A stretch of 64,000 nucleotides of DNA from Gammaproteobacteria bacterium. Its GTDB lineage: Bacteria; Pseudomonadota; Gammaproteobacteria; Ga0077536. A model generated the notes under the pieces. It saw nothing but the letters and a program-made list of their open reading frames with translations. It made no database searches and was not told the origin of the DNA. The DNA is taken from the NCBI GenBank assembly GCA_016209015.1, contig JACQWY010000014.1, positions 1 to 64,000 of the forward strand, in the 5' to 3' direction. A program made the position numbers and the translations under genes. This document shows positions 43,588 to 52,501 of this stretch, piece after piece; positions within the stretch are counted from its first letter, which is position 1; each line of letters starts with the position of its first letter.

Positions 43588-45311
43588 CCGTGATCGTCGA
43601 GAAGAACGTCGACGTCGCGATGCGCGACGGCACCCGTCTGCGCGCGGACGTCTACCGCCCCGCGGCCGCCGGCCGCCATCCGGTGCTCCTGCAGCGCACG
43701 CCCTACAACAAGGAGCTGTGGCCGATCACCGCCATGACGCTCGACCCCGTGCGCGCCGCCGCGGCGGGCTTCGCCGTCGTCATCCAGGACGTGCGTGCGC
43801 GCTGGGCGTCCGAAGGCGGCGTGTTCTTCCCTTACCGCGACGAGCGCGACGACGGCTACGACAGCGTGGCGTGGGCCGCGGCCCAGGACTGGGCGAACGG
43901 CGCCGTCGGCTGTTACGGCCTGTCCTACATGGGCGGCACCTCCTGGCTCGCCGCATCGACCGGACATCCGGCGCTCAAAGCGATCTCCCCGACGACCGCG
44001 CCCTTCGATTTCTGGCGCGACCACTTCTGGCGCGACGGTGCGCTCTGCATCGGCACGCTCGCGATGTGGGCAATGCGCGCCATCGGTCCGGCGGCGCTGA
44101 TCCGCGGCCGGCCGAGTCCGGCGGATTTCGGGCCGCTGCTCGTGAAACTCGTCGATGACATCGACGGCTTCGCGGAGGTATTGAAAGACGTGCCGCTCGA
44201 CGATTTCGCGCCGACGCGGCCCGGCGACGAGCGCTTCCTGCCGTTCTTCTACGAAATCTTGAAACACGATCGTCCCGATGCCTGGACCGACGGCCTGCTC
44301 GTGCAGGACAGCCATCCCCGGATCACGGCGCCGAGCCTCTCCATCGCGGGCTGGCACGATCTCCTGCTCGTCTCCGATCTCAAGCACTACCGCGCGATGA
44401 AGGAGCGCGGCGGCAGCGAGGCGGCACGCAAGCACAGCCGCCTCGTGATCGGCCCGTGGGCCCACGGCATGTTTCACAACGTGGTCGGCGAGATCGATTT
44501 CGGATTCCGCGCGAACGGGCTGTTCATGGATCTCCGCGAGGACCTCACGAAGTTCCAGTTGCGCTGGTTCGAGCGCTGGTTGAAGGAAGAGCACAACGGC
44601 ATCGAGAACGAGGCGCCGGTGAAAATCTTCGTGCAGGGCCTGAACCGCTGGCGCGACGAATCCGACTGGCCGCTCTCGCGCGCGAGCGACGAGCGCTGGT
44701 TCCTCGGGCCGAACTGCACCCTCGGCACGACCCCGCCTGCCGACGGCGCACCGGCCGACAACTACGTCTACGATCCCGAGAACCCCTGCCCGACGCTCGG
44801 CGGCACGCTGCTGTTGCCGACGCAGTACACGCCGGGCCCGCTCGAACAATCCCCGCTGCTCGAACGGCGGGACGTCCTCGTCTACACGTCCGCACCGCTC
44901 GCCGCCGATCTCGAGGTCACGGGTCACGTGGGCTGCGTCCTCTACGCCGCGACGAGCGGCCGCGACACGGACTGGATGGTGAAACTCTGCGACGTCCATC
45001 CCGACGGCCGCACCTACAACGTCTGCGACGGCGTGCTGCGCGCGTCCTTCCGCGACGGCGCGAACCGCATGCCCGTCGAGCCGGGCGAGGTGATCCGCTA
45101 CGACATCGATCTCTGGGCGACCTCGATGCTGTTCCGAGCCGGCCACCGCCTCCGCGTGCTCGTGACCTCGAGCGATTTCCCGCGTTACGACCGAAATCCG
45201 AACACGGGCGAGGCGACGACCCGCGCGACCCGCTTCGAGCCGGCGCTGCAGAGAATCTTCCACGACGCCGCGCGAGCCTCGCATCTCGTCCTGCCGATCG
45301 TGCGGAGCTGA
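43584..45311 (+). CDS. CocE/NonD family hydrolase (peptidase S15-like)
   Basis: The 575-residue protein has the CocE fold. It begins MRDGTRLRADVYRP, then DVRARWASEGGVFFPY, nucleophile GLSYMGG (about 112-118), acid region SIAGWHDLLL and His in GPWAHG. A C-terminal beta-jelly-roll (about 400-575, ending in the conserved FPRYDRNPNTGE) completes it. Relatives cleave esters (cocaine esterase) or amides. It overlaps padR by 4 nt and is followed 3 nt later by another hydrolase. Confidence 0.9.
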   Translation: MTVIVEKNVDVAMRDGTRLRADVYRPAAAGRHPVLLQRTPYNKELWPITAMTLDPVRAAAAGFAVVIQDVRARWASEGGVFFPYRDERDDGYDSVAWAAAQDWANGAVGCYGLSYMGGTSWLAASTGHPALKAISPTTAPFDFWRDHFWRDGALCIGTLAMWAMRAIGPAALIRGRPSPADFGPLLVKLVDDIDGFAEVLKDVPLDDFAPTRPGDERFLPFFYEILKHDRPDAWTDGLLVQDSHPRITAPSLSIAGWHDLLLVSDLKHYRAMKERGGSEAARKHSRLVIGPWAHGMFHNVVGEIDFGFRANGLFMDLREDLTKFQLRWFERWLKEEHNGIENEAPVKIFVQGLNRWRDESDWPLSRASDERWFLGPNCTLGTTPPADGAPADNYVYDPENPCPTLGGTLLLPTQYTPGPLEQSPLLERRDVLVYTSAPLAADLEVTGHVGCVLYAATSGRDTDWMVKLCDVHPDGRTYNVCDGVLRASFRDGANRMPVEPGEVIRYDIDLWATSMLFRAGHRLRVLVTSSDFPRYDRNPNTGEATTRATRFEPALQRIFHDAARASHLVLPIVRS

Positions 45312-45314
45312 GCG

Positions 45315-46235
45315 ATGGGCTTCATCGCGCTGCTTCTCGCGCTCGGAGTCACCGGCTTCGGCATCGCTTTCGTGCGCCGGCCCGAAGTTTTTCTCGACGC
45401 GGCACTACGTGCGGCGCGGCGCGCGGCGAAGCTCGAGACGCGGCGCATCCGCGCCGGCGATCACGAAATCGCGTATCTCGACGGCGGCTCCGGCGAGCCG
45501 CTCGTGCTGCTGCACGGCTTCGGCGCGAACAAGGACCATTGGCCGACGCTCGCGAAGCAGCTCGTCGGCCGCTACCGGATCATCGCCCCCGACGTTCCGG
45601 GATTCGGCGAGAGTGACAAGCACCCGGCGCTGCGCTATGCGATCGACGATCAGGTCGAGCGCATCCATGCCTTCGTCGCCGCGCTCGGTCTCGAACGCTT
45701 TCACCTCGGCGGCAATTCCATGGGTGGTCAGCTCGCCGCGGCCTATGCCGCGCGCCATCCCGAACGGGTGATGAGCCTCTGGCTGCTCGCACCCGCCGGC
45801 GTCGCGACCGCGCAGCCGAGCGAGCTGCAGGCGCATCTCGCGCGCGGCGAGAATCCCCTGCTCGTCGACGACGCCGCCGGCTTCGCGCGTCTCGTGCACC
45901 TGTGCTTCTCGAAAGCGCCCTATGTGCCCGGACCGTTCCAGCGCGTACTCGCCGCGCGCGCCGTCGCCGAGCGTCCGTTCAATGACAAGATCTTCCAGGA
46001 CTGGCTCGCGCGGCCGGCGTGGCTCGAATCGCGCGTCGAGGGCCTGCACATGCCGACGCTGGTGTCGTGGGGCGAGGAGGATCGCGTGCTGCATCACTCG
46101 GGTGCCGCGATCCTCGGGCGCCTCGTGCCGGAAGCGCGCGTCGTCGTGATGCCGGGCGTCGGCCACCTGCCGATGATGGAACGGCCGGGCGAGTCCGCCG
46201 CGCAATTTCTCGAATTCCGCAAGGCAACCGCCTGA
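45315..46235 (+). CDS. Membrane-anchored alpha/beta hydrolase
   Basis: The 306-residue protein begins with one hydrophobic segment (about 3-20), then a hydrolase domain with LLHGFGANKDHWP (about 72-84), nucleophile GGNSMGGQLA (about 135-144), acid in SWGEEDRVL and His in GVGHLPMMERP. It resembles meta-cleavage hydrolases and lipases (LipV-like). It starts 3 nt after the CocE-type gene, so the two are co-transcribed. Confidence 0.87.
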   Translation: MGFIALLLALGVTGFGIAFVRRPEVFLDAALRAARRAAKLETRRIRAGDHEIAYLDGGSGEPLVLLHGFGANKDHWPTLAKQLVGRYRIIAPDVPGFGESDKHPALRYAIDDQVERIHAFVAALGLERFHLGGNSMGGQLAAAYAARHPERVMSLWLLAPAGVATAQPSELQAHLARGENPLLVDDAAGFARLVHLCFSKAPYVPGPFQRVLAARAVAERPFNDKIFQDWLARPAWLESRVEGLHMPTLVSWGEEDRVLHHSGAAILGRLVPEARVVVMPGVGHLPMMERPGESAAQFLEFRKATA

Positions 46236-46513
46236 CGTCATTCTTGCCGCAGTGCGAGATTCACTGCGGCCCTGCCCTCAAGTTACACTCGGGCCGACTG
46301 GCTACGTGTGCGATTCACTCGCGCCGGGCTCGGACCCGTTCCGAGCCGGCGCTCCTCTTGCGTCGGCCCGCGCGACACGCCGTCGCGGCTCCTCTCTGGA
46401 CGCATTCGCCGTGGCCATCGCCTGCGCCGGTACTGCCGGGCGGCGGGAATTCGACAATGGTGCGTTCAAACACGGGCCCGTTCGGGCCGAGCGATTATAA
46501 AGAGGTAGTGCGC

Positions 46514-47620
46514 ATGGAAATCGGTATGGTGCAGGTCATGCAGAGCTTCGGTTACGACAACATCACAGACGCTCAGGTCTACGACGAGGAAATCAAGCTC
46601 GCCGTGCTCGCCGACGAGCTCGGCTACGATCACGTGTGGGTGGTCGAACACCACTTCGAGGATTACTCGTTCTGCCCCGACAACTTCGTCTATCTCGCGC
46701 ATCTCGCGGCGCGTACGAAGCGCATCGGGCTCGCGACGGGCGCGGTGATCGTACCCTGGAACGCGCAGCCGCTGCGCGTCGCCGAAAAAGCGGCGCTGCT
46801 CGATCAGCTCGCGGGCGGCCGTGCGATCCTCGGCATCGGCCGCGGCCTGTCGAAGCGCGAGTTCGATCAGTTCGGCATCGCGATGGACGATTCGCGCGAC
46901 CGTTTCGACGAGGCCGCGCCGCTCATCCTCGAAGCGCTCGAGACCGGCATCTTCCCCGAGCATCACGGCAAGCATTTCCAGAATCCCGCCGCGCCGCTGC
47001 GGCCGCGCCCGACCGCGAGCTGGAAGCACCGCACGACCCAGGTCGCGATGAGCCCGGATTCAGCCGAGCAGGCCGCGAAGCTCGGCGCGCAGATGATGGC
47101 GTTCAACTACAAACCGCCGGCGCAGCAGAAGCAGGAGTGCGAGGACTACAAGGCGCTGTTCCGCAAATATCAGAACGGCCGCGAACCGCGCCCGCCGCTC
47201 CTCACCGACATGAGCGTGTGCGACAGCGATCCGAAGCGGGCACGCGAGAACGCCGAGAAGTATTGCGCGGGCTACTGCCTCTCGGTGCTCCATCACTACG
47301 AGATGATGGGCGAGCATTACAAGCACGTGAAGGGTTACAAGACCTACGGCGACGCCGTCGATGCGATGCGTGCCGCGGGCAAGGAAGGCGTCGCCCGCGC
47401 TTACGTCGAACAGCAGGTCTGGGGCACGCCGGACCAGATGCTCCGCAAGTTCGAGGAGCGCTGGCAGCACATGGGGCCGTACGGCGTGCTGTGCAGCTTC
47501 CGCTTCGCCGGCATGCCGTTCGAGGTCGCGGAGCGCAGCATCAAGCTCTTCGCGAAGGAAGTCCTGCCGGTGCTCCGTACCTGGACCGCCGAACAACCGC
47601 CGCGGGCCGCGGCCGCCTGA
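46514..47620 (+). CDS. Luciferase-like (LLM class) flavin-dependent oxidoreductase
   Basis: The 368-residue protein has the luciferase barrel: LAVLADELGYDHVWVVEHHF (about 29-48), RIGLATGAVIVPWNAQPLRV and AILGIGRGLSKREFDQFGIA. It is related to but clearly distinct from the LLM protein at 19996 (longer, with more Cys). Substrate unknown. The ATG at 46514 is preceded by GAGGT; the upstream 278 nt hold no other gene. A NhaR-type regulator follows. Confidence 0.87.
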   Translation: MEIGMVQVMQSFGYDNITDAQVYDEEIKLAVLADELGYDHVWVVEHHFEDYSFCPDNFVYLAHLAARTKRIGLATGAVIVPWNAQPLRVAEKAALLDQLAGGRAILGIGRGLSKREFDQFGIAMDDSRDRFDEAAPLILEALETGIFPEHHGKHFQNPAAPLRPRPTASWKHRTTQVAMSPDSAEQAAKLGAQMMAFNYKPPAQQKQECEDYKALFRKYQNGREPRPPLLTDMSVCDSDPKRARENAEKYCAGYCLSVLHHYEMMGEHYKHVKGYKTYGDAVDAMRAAGKEGVARAYVEQQVWGTPDQMLRKFEERWQHMGPYGVLCSFRFAGMPFEVAERSIKLFAKEVLPVLRTWTAEQPPRAAAA

Positions 47621-47750
47621 GTCCGCTCGAAGTCGCGCGATCCGCACGCGGATCGCGCGGCGACGTCGTCATCGCACCTGTTAACATGCGGCGGAGCCGA
47701 CGGCGCAGACGGATCGCGGATCCGCCGCCGGAATGCCAGGGAAGCTCCGC

Positions 47751-48653
47751 ATGCGTCACCTGAACTACAGCCACCTCCTCTACTTCTGGACCGTCGCGAA
47801 GGAAGGCAGCATCGCGCGCGCCGCGAACGTCCTGCATCTCACGCCGCAGACGATCAGCGGGCAGTTGAAGCTCCTCGACGACGCGGTCGGCGAGCGCCTG
47901 TTCCAGCGCGCGGGCCGCCGCCTCGTGCTCTCGGACACGGGCCAGCTCGTCTTTCAGTACGCGGACGAAATCTTCGCGCTCGGCGCTGAGCTCGCACACG
48001 TCGTGCGCGGTCGCGCCCCGGATGCACCGCTCACCCTGAACGTGGGCATCGTCGACTCGATCCCGAAGCTCGTCGCTTACCGCGTCATCGAACCGGCGCT
48101 GCGGCTCGAGGACGGACTGCGGATCGCCTGCAACGAGGGCAAGCTCGAAACCCTGCTCTCGGATCTCGCCGTGCATCGCCTCGACCTCGTGCTCGCCGAC
48201 GGTCCGGTACCCTCGGGCCTGAACGTCCGCGCCTACAATCACCTGCTCGGCACGAGCGGCACGACGTTCTTCGCCGCGCCCGAGCTTGCGAAGCGGCATC
48301 GCGCGCGCTTTCCGCAAAGTCTCAAGGACGCGCCGTTCCTGCTGCCCGCGCGCGATCTGCCGCTGCGCCGGCTCATCGACGAATGGTCCGACGAAATGGA
48401 ATGCGCGCCGCGCGTCGTCGGCGAATTTGCCGACAGCGCACTGATGATGTCGTTCGGCCAGGCCGGCGCCGGCGTGTTGCCGGGACCAACGGCGATCGAG
48501 AAGGAGATCTGCGCGATGTTCAAACTGAGCGTCGTCGGCCGTGCCGAGACGATCGTCGAGCGCTTCTACGCAATATCACCGGAGCGCAAGCTGAAGCATC
48601 CCGCGGTCGTCGCGATCAGCGAGCAGGCGCGCGAACTCATTTTCGGCGCCTGA
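47751..48653 (+). CDS. nhaR: LysR family regulator, NhaR type
   Basis: The 300-residue protein starts MRHLNYSHLLYFWTVAKEGS, nearly the NhaR N-terminus, with the winged helix VLHLTPQTISGQLKLLD (about 33-49) and GERLFQRAGRRLVLSDTG. The C-terminal domain follows the LysR ligand-binding fold. In E. coli, NhaR activates the Na+/H+ antiporter gene nhaA in response to Na+. No antiporter is nearby here, so the target is elsewhere or different. The ATG at 47751 matches homologues and has AGGGAAG 6 nt upstream; one at 47733 is 6 codons earlier. Confidence 0.9.
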   Translation: MRHLNYSHLLYFWTVAKEGSIARAANVLHLTPQTISGQLKLLDDAVGERLFQRAGRRLVLSDTGQLVFQYADEIFALGAELAHVVRGRAPDAPLTLNVGIVDSIPKLVAYRVIEPALRLEDGLRIACNEGKLETLLSDLAVHRLDLVLADGPVPSGLNVRAYNHLLGTSGTTFFAAPELAKRHRARFPQSLKDAPFLLPARDLPLRRLIDEWSDEMECAPRVVGEFADSALMMSFGQAGAGVLPGPTAIEKEICAMFKLSVVGRAETIVERFYAISPERKLKHPAVVAISEQARELIFGA

Positions 48654-48684
48654 ACGCCGAATCGGAGCCATCGTCGGATGAGAT

Positions 48685-48708
48685 GCCGGCGGGCAGGCAC
48701 CCGCCGGC
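48685..48708. terminator. Hairpin between convergent nhaR and speD
   Basis: GCCGGCGGG (48685-48693) pairs perfectly with CCCGCCGGC (48700-48708) over a 6-nt loop, 32 nt past the nhaR stop and 12 nt before the speD end. No U tract. Confidence 0.5.
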
Positions 48709-48719
48709 GGGGCGTTCGA

Positions 48720-49133
48720 TCAGGCGACGCGCTGTGCGCGCATGGCCTGCACGGGGCGGCCGCGACGGAAATTGCTCGTCACGACTTCCTGCGGCTGGAA
48801 ACGCTCCTTCAGCACATCGAGGCAATCCATGGGATCGCAGGCGCCGCACATGAAGATGTCGATCGCCGCATAGCCGACTTCGGGCCAGGTGTGGATCGTG
48901 ATGTGGCTCTCTGCGAGCACGGTCACGCCGCTGACGCCCTGTCCGTCGCCGAAATGATGATAGTGCGAGTGCAGAATGTGGGCGCCCGCCGCGCGGGCGC
49001 CGTCTTCGAGCGTCTCGAGGACGTAGTCCGGATCACTCAGGTTGTCGGCGCCCCAGAATTCGACGAGCAAATGGTCGCCCGCATAGCGTTCGCCATCGGC
49101 CGCGGTCTTGAAGTGGTCAAAAGAATTGTTCAT
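48720..49133 (-). CDS. speD: S-adenosylmethionine decarboxylase proenzyme
   Basis: The 137-residue protein is a class 1B (short) SpeD. The self-cleavage site Ser lies in LAESHITIHTWPE (about 74-86), which forms the pyruvoyl cofactor; CGACDPMDC supplies the catalytic Cys. It makes decarboxylated SAM for spermidine synthesis. Its ATG overlaps the speE stop (ATGA), so speE and speD are co-translated. Confidence 0.94.
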   Translation of the reverse strand: MNNSFDHFKTAADGERYAGDHLLVEFWGADNLSDPDYVLETLEDGARAAGAHILHSHYHHFGDGQGVSGVTVLAESHITIHTWPEVGYAAIDIFMCGACDPMDCLDVLKERFQPQEVVTSNFRRGRPVQAMRAQRVA

Positions 49134-50002
49134 GCCAATCCCCCGGTAATCTCTTCCATCCATTTCGGTAACACGAAGCTCGCGGCGTGCAGCTCCGGCG
49201 TGTAGTGCTTCGTCTGCACGCCGGAAGCTTCGTAACGCCGCCGCAGGCTGTCCACATCCCGGGTCAGCGCCGCGACGTCGTCGCTCGCGAGCCCGAGGGT
49301 CATGTTGCCGCCGTAGTAGGTCGGCACCGCTATCAGATAACAGCGCGCCTTCAGGCCGAGCTCCCGTAAGCCCGCCATGCTGCCCCGCGCTTCGTGCGGC
49401 TGCAGGAAGATCACGCCGTCCTGCAGCGCCAGCACGCCGCCCGGGTTCAGCGAGTTCTTGCACAGCTCGTAGAACGTGCGCGAGAACAGCACTTCGCCCG
49501 CGCCGACGGGATCGGTGGAATCCACCATGATCACGTCGTAACGCCGCTTTTCACGTTTGACGAATTCGAACGCGTCTTCGATCACGAGGTTCGCGCGCGG
49601 GTCCCTGTAGATCCCGCCGGCGTCGTTGTGTGCCGGCATCTGCGCGATGCAGATGTCGACCACGGTGCGATCGATTTCGACCATGTCGACGCGCTCGATG
49701 TCGTGCTTGAGCACCTCGCGCAGGATGCCGCCGTCGCCGCCGCCGACGATCATCGCGGTGCGCGGGTTCGCGCACGCGAACATCGGCACGTGCGTCAGCA
49801 TCTCGTGATAGATGAACTCGTCCTTGTCCGTGGTCTGGACGATGCCGTCGAGCACCAGCACTTTGCCCCAGCGCCGGGTCTCGAAGATCTGGACGTTCTG
49901 ATAAGGGGTCCTGCCTTCGAAGATCGTCTCTTCAGCGGTGAAACCCTGGAATATCTCATCCCCGTACAGGGATTCGCGGAATAGCTTCGCCACCTCGATC
50001 AA
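49130..50002 (-). CDS. speE: Spermidine synthase (polyamine aminopropyltransferase)
   Basis: The enzyme of about 290 residues has VLVLDGIVQTTDKDEFIYHE, the SAM motif VGGGDGGILREVLKH, VEIDRTVVD and MVDSTDPVGAGEVLF, all typical of SpeE. It transfers aminopropyl from decarboxylated SAM to putrescine. No ATG fits the normal N-terminus: TTG at 50002 (290 residues) and GTG at 49993 (287) are the candidates, with GGGACGG just before the TTG. An ATG at 50182 in the same frame would add 60 residues of unrelated sequence and is unlikely. Confidence 0.9.
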   Translation of the reverse strand: MIEVAKLFRESLYGDEIFQGFTAEETIFEGRTPYQNVQIFETRRWGKVLVLDGIVQTTDKDEFIYHEMLTHVPMFACANPRTAMIVGGGDGGILREVLKHDIERVDMVEIDRTVVDICIAQMPAHNDAGGIYRDPRANLVIEDAFEFVKREKRRYDVIMVDSTDPVGAGEVLFSRTFYELCKNSLNPGGVLALQDGVIFLQPHEARGSMAGLRELGLKARCYLIAVPTYYGGNMTLGLASDDVAALTRDVDSLRRRYEASGVQTKHYTPELHAASFVLPKWMEEITGGLA

Positions 50003-50386
50003 ACCGTCCCGCGCAACGTCGCGCAGCAGGCGTGCCGGAGAGCCGGTGAGTGGGAAAGTGTGCCGGGCAGCGTGAAAGTGCCCGAGCCGGGAGCAATCAG
50101 AAACATTGGGATGAAACCCTCGCAGTTTGGAATAACCAAAAACAACCGCGAGTCCGGCGCACTCCGCGCGCCGCTGTTTCATATCTCAGGCGAGCGGCAG
50201 GAGTGTCCTCCTCGACGAAAGAGCTGTGCTGTTTCGTTTACAACTCACAAAACCCCCGGCCTAGTGCAGAGCGCGCAATGTACACTTTTTGAACTTGATT
50301 GCAAGGAAATTTTGGTCTCGGAAATGTACGTCTCGGGGCGCCCGGGAAGGCGCACGGGTCCTGCGCCGAGGCGTCTGCGCGGGGAC
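50003..50386. other. AT-richer intergenic region upstream of speE
   Basis: These 384 nt are less GC-rich than the surroundings, mainly from about 50100 to 50330. They hold no convincing gene. Two GAAAGTG-containing repeats occur at 50053-50059 and 50071-50077 and could be remnants of a mobile-element end. The composition shift marks this as either a long control region or a scar of insertion. Confidence 0.45.
50277..50304 (-). promoter_or_regulatory. Candidate promoter for speE-speD
   Basis: On the minus strand TTGCAA (50299-50304) and TACATT (50277-50282) are separated by 16 nt and each match 4 of 6 consensus bases. It would give a leader of roughly 270 nt before speE, which is long, so the call is tentative. 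Confidence 0.25.
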
Positions 50387-51292
50387 TCAATGCCGGCCGA
50401 TCCAGGCCGCGGGCAACGTGAATTCCCGGCCCGTCCGCGCCGCGAATACCTCGCCGTCGGCACGCGAGGCGAAGCCGTCGACGTACACGCGATGCCACTC
50501 GACCGCGCCGATCGCCGCCGTGCCGTGGACCGCGGCATAACCGCCGTCGCGGAGCCGTGCCACCCACCGTTCGGCACCCGCGGCGTCGCGCGTCGACAGC
50601 AGGTTCACGCGCCATGCGCCGGCGGCGTCCTGAATCCCGGCACCCGGCGTCGGCTCGGTCTCCGCCGCCCACCGCGCGAGATCGCCTGGATCGACCGGCC
50701 CGACCGGCCGTGCCGCGGCACCCGTCGGCGCCATGAACAGAGTCTGCGGTTCCGCCATCGCGACGTGTTCGCCCGCGCGCTCGATTTCGATCTTGCCTTC
50801 GATGAGCACGACGAAGTCGCGGCCGGGTTCCGTCTTGCCCCAGACGTCCGTGCCACGGAGGCCGATCGTCGCCGTGCCGACATGTGCGGTGACCGCTCGT
50901 CTCTGCAGCTTGGCCGCAGCGGCGGTCGTGAAACGGAACGCACCCTTCAACACGTCGAGCACAGCTTCGAAGACACCATTGGGCGCGGACGGAGGCTCGA
51001 GCTTCGCGAGGTCGAGCTCTGCCTCGGCGCCGAGCTTCACCATACTGCCTTCGCCGAGATGCAGCAGGACGCGCGCGCCGGGCCCGGTGTCTAGCCGATC
51101 GCCGGCATCGAGCACCTGACCCGCGGCCAGCGGCTCGCGGACACCGGCGTGCACCCGCCATGCCGGAGCCTGCAGACCCGCGACGATTGCCGCGGGGTCG
51201 GCGCCAGCCGGCGCGACGGCGCATGCGAGAACGAGAGCGAGGAATATCCTGCGGGATGTTTCAGTCGGAAGGTGTGAGTCGATCAGGCGCAT
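50387..51292 (-). CDS. Exported FecR-domain protein with a C-terminal SPOR-like domain
   Basis: The 301-residue protein has a signal peptide (about 1-31, ending PAGA), then a FecR-type beta region: LDAGDRLDTGPGARVLLHLG, GSMVKLGAEAELDLAK, VGTATIGLRGTDVWG (about 50-170). The last ~75 residues (WRVNLLSTRDAAGAERWVARL to EFTLPAAWIG) resemble a SPOR domain, which binds denuded peptidoglycan. FecR domains usually transmit signals to ECF sigma factors, but no sigma factor is nearby. GGAGGAAG precedes the ATG. It overlaps the upstream hydrolase gene by 32 nt. Confidence 0.75.
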   Translation of the reverse strand: MRLIDSHLPTETSRRIFLALVLACAVAPAGADPAAIVAGLQAPAWRVHAGVREPLAAGQVLDAGDRLDTGPGARVLLHLGEGSMVKLGAEAELDLAKLEPPSAPNGVFEAVLDVLKGAFRFTTAAAAKLQRRAVTAHVGTATIGLRGTDVWGKTEPGRDFVVLIEGKIEIERAGEHVAMAEPQTLFMAPTGAAARPVGPVDPGDLARWAAETEPTPGAGIQDAAGAWRVNLLSTRDAAGAERWVARLRDGGYAAVHGTAAIGAVEWHRVYVDGFASRADGEVFAARTGREFTLPAAWIGRH

Positions 51293-51938
51293 TCCAAACT
51301 TCCTCCAGCCACGGCAACGACGCCGCGAGCGCCGGCCGGAAGCCCATGACGTCGAAATGATCGAGTCCCGTGAGGAGCTCGGTGGAGAGATTCGCGGCAT
51401 TGCCGATCGCGGCGAGCCGCGTCTCGAGATCGCCCACCGGGAATACGCGATCGGCGGACGAATGGATCACCCGCGTCGGCAGCCGACAGTCATCGACGCC
51501 GGCCGGCAGGGTGCCCGCGATCGGAATCGCCGCCGTGAAACGCCGCGGATGCCGAAACGCGAAGAACCATGTGCCGATGGCCCCTTTGCTGTAACCCGTG
51601 ATGAGGCGGCGTCGGGCATCCGGCCGGTAATGCTCCAGCGCGTCGAGCAGCGCGAGCACCGCCCGCTCGTTCGCGGCCGAGGTCCAGTCGCCATCGAGCG
51701 ATTCAGGCGCGCAGACGAGCGGTGCGAGCGGCTCGAGGGCCGGCGCGACGAGTCCCTCGACGAGGGCCCGGCCGTACCAGGGCATGACCGTGCCGCCGTA
51801 ATGCAGGGCAAGGACGAGCGGCGCGCCGGCCGGGCGCTCGGGCAACGCGAGCGTGAAGCGCTGCTCGAGCCCGGGCGCCAATTCGAACGCGAGATCGTGC
51901 AGCCCCGCGGAATCGGGCCAGCCTGGCGCGCTGCTCAC
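51261..51938 (-). CDS. Alpha/beta hydrolase, phospholipase/carboxylesterase-like
   Basis: The 225-residue protein has ALHYGGT (about 44-50, oxyanion region), the nucleophile motif ITGYSKGAIGTWFFA (about 113-127, Ser in GYSKG), acid near HSSADRVFPV and His in LDHFDVMGF. It resembles feruloyl-esterase or phospholipase-type hydrolases. It lies 19 nt downstream of regA, same direction, and its end overlaps the FecR-protein start by 32 nt, so the three are likely one transcript. Confidence 0.85.
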   Translation of the reverse strand: MSSAPGWPDSAGLHDLAFELAPGLEQRFTLALPERPAGAPLVLALHYGGTVMPWYGRALVEGLVAPALEPLAPLVCAPESLDGDWTSAANERAVLALLDALEHYRPDARRRLITGYSKGAIGTWFFAFRHPRRFTAAIPIAGTLPAGVDDCRLPTRVIHSSADRVFPVGDLETRLAAIGNAANLSTELLTGLDHFDVMGFRPALAASLPWLEEVWNAPDRLTPSD

Positions 51939-51957
51939 GGCTGCGCCTCGAGCGTGC

Positions 51958-52491
51958 TCAGGACATGCCGGACGGGCGTTTCTGGAGCTTGCGCTGGAGC
52001 GTGCGACGATGCAGGCCGAGGCGCTTCGCCGCAGCGGAGATGTTGCCGTCGCATTCCGTCAGCGTGCGCTGGATGTATTCCCACTCGAGGCGCTCCAGGG
52101 ACGTCGGTTCGGTCTCGATCTCCACTTCCATGTCACCTTCGATGCGCGCGAACGCGGCGATCACGTCGTCGGCATCGGCGGGCTTCGTGAGGTAGTGTAC
52201 CGCGCCGAGCTTGATCGCTTCGACCGCGGTCGCGACGCTCGCGTAGCCGGTGAGCACCACTATGCGCAGATGCGGATCGACGGCGAGCAGTGCCGGGATG
52301 AGCTGCAGCCCGGAGACCTCCGGCATGCGCAGATCGAGCACGACGAAATGCACGCATTCGAGCCGGCAGATGTCGACCGCGCGCTGCGGATTCGAGGCGG
52401 TGAACGCGGTGTAACCCCGCCGGCCGAGCGCCTGCGCGAGCACGGTGCAGAACAACTCCTCGTCGTCGATGATCAAGACCTTCTTCGACAT
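51958..52491 (-). CDS. regA: Redox response regulator, RegA/PrrA/ActR family
   Basis: The 177-residue protein has a receiver domain (IIDDEE, phospho-Asp in VVLDLRMP, Lys in LTKPAD) and a short Fis-type helix-turn-helix, CDGNISAAAKRLGLHRRTLQR (about 147-167). This is the conserved DNA-binding end of RegA-type regulators. These proteins control photosynthesis, nitrogen, carbon and respiratory genes in response to redox state. It starts 10 nt after its sensor kinase. The longer open frame back to 52791 lies antisense-like over the kinase gene and is rejected. Confidence 0.92.
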   Translation of the reverse strand: MSKKVLIIDDEELFCTVLAQALGRRGYTAFTASNPQRAVDICRLECVHFVVLDLRMPEVSGLQLIPALLAVDPHLRIVVLTGYASVATAVEAIKLGAVHYLTKPADADDVIAAFARIEGDMEVEIETEPTSLERLEWEYIQRTLTECDGNISAAAKRLGLHRRTLQRKLQKRPSGMS

Positions 52492-52501
52492 GATTGCGCT
52501 C

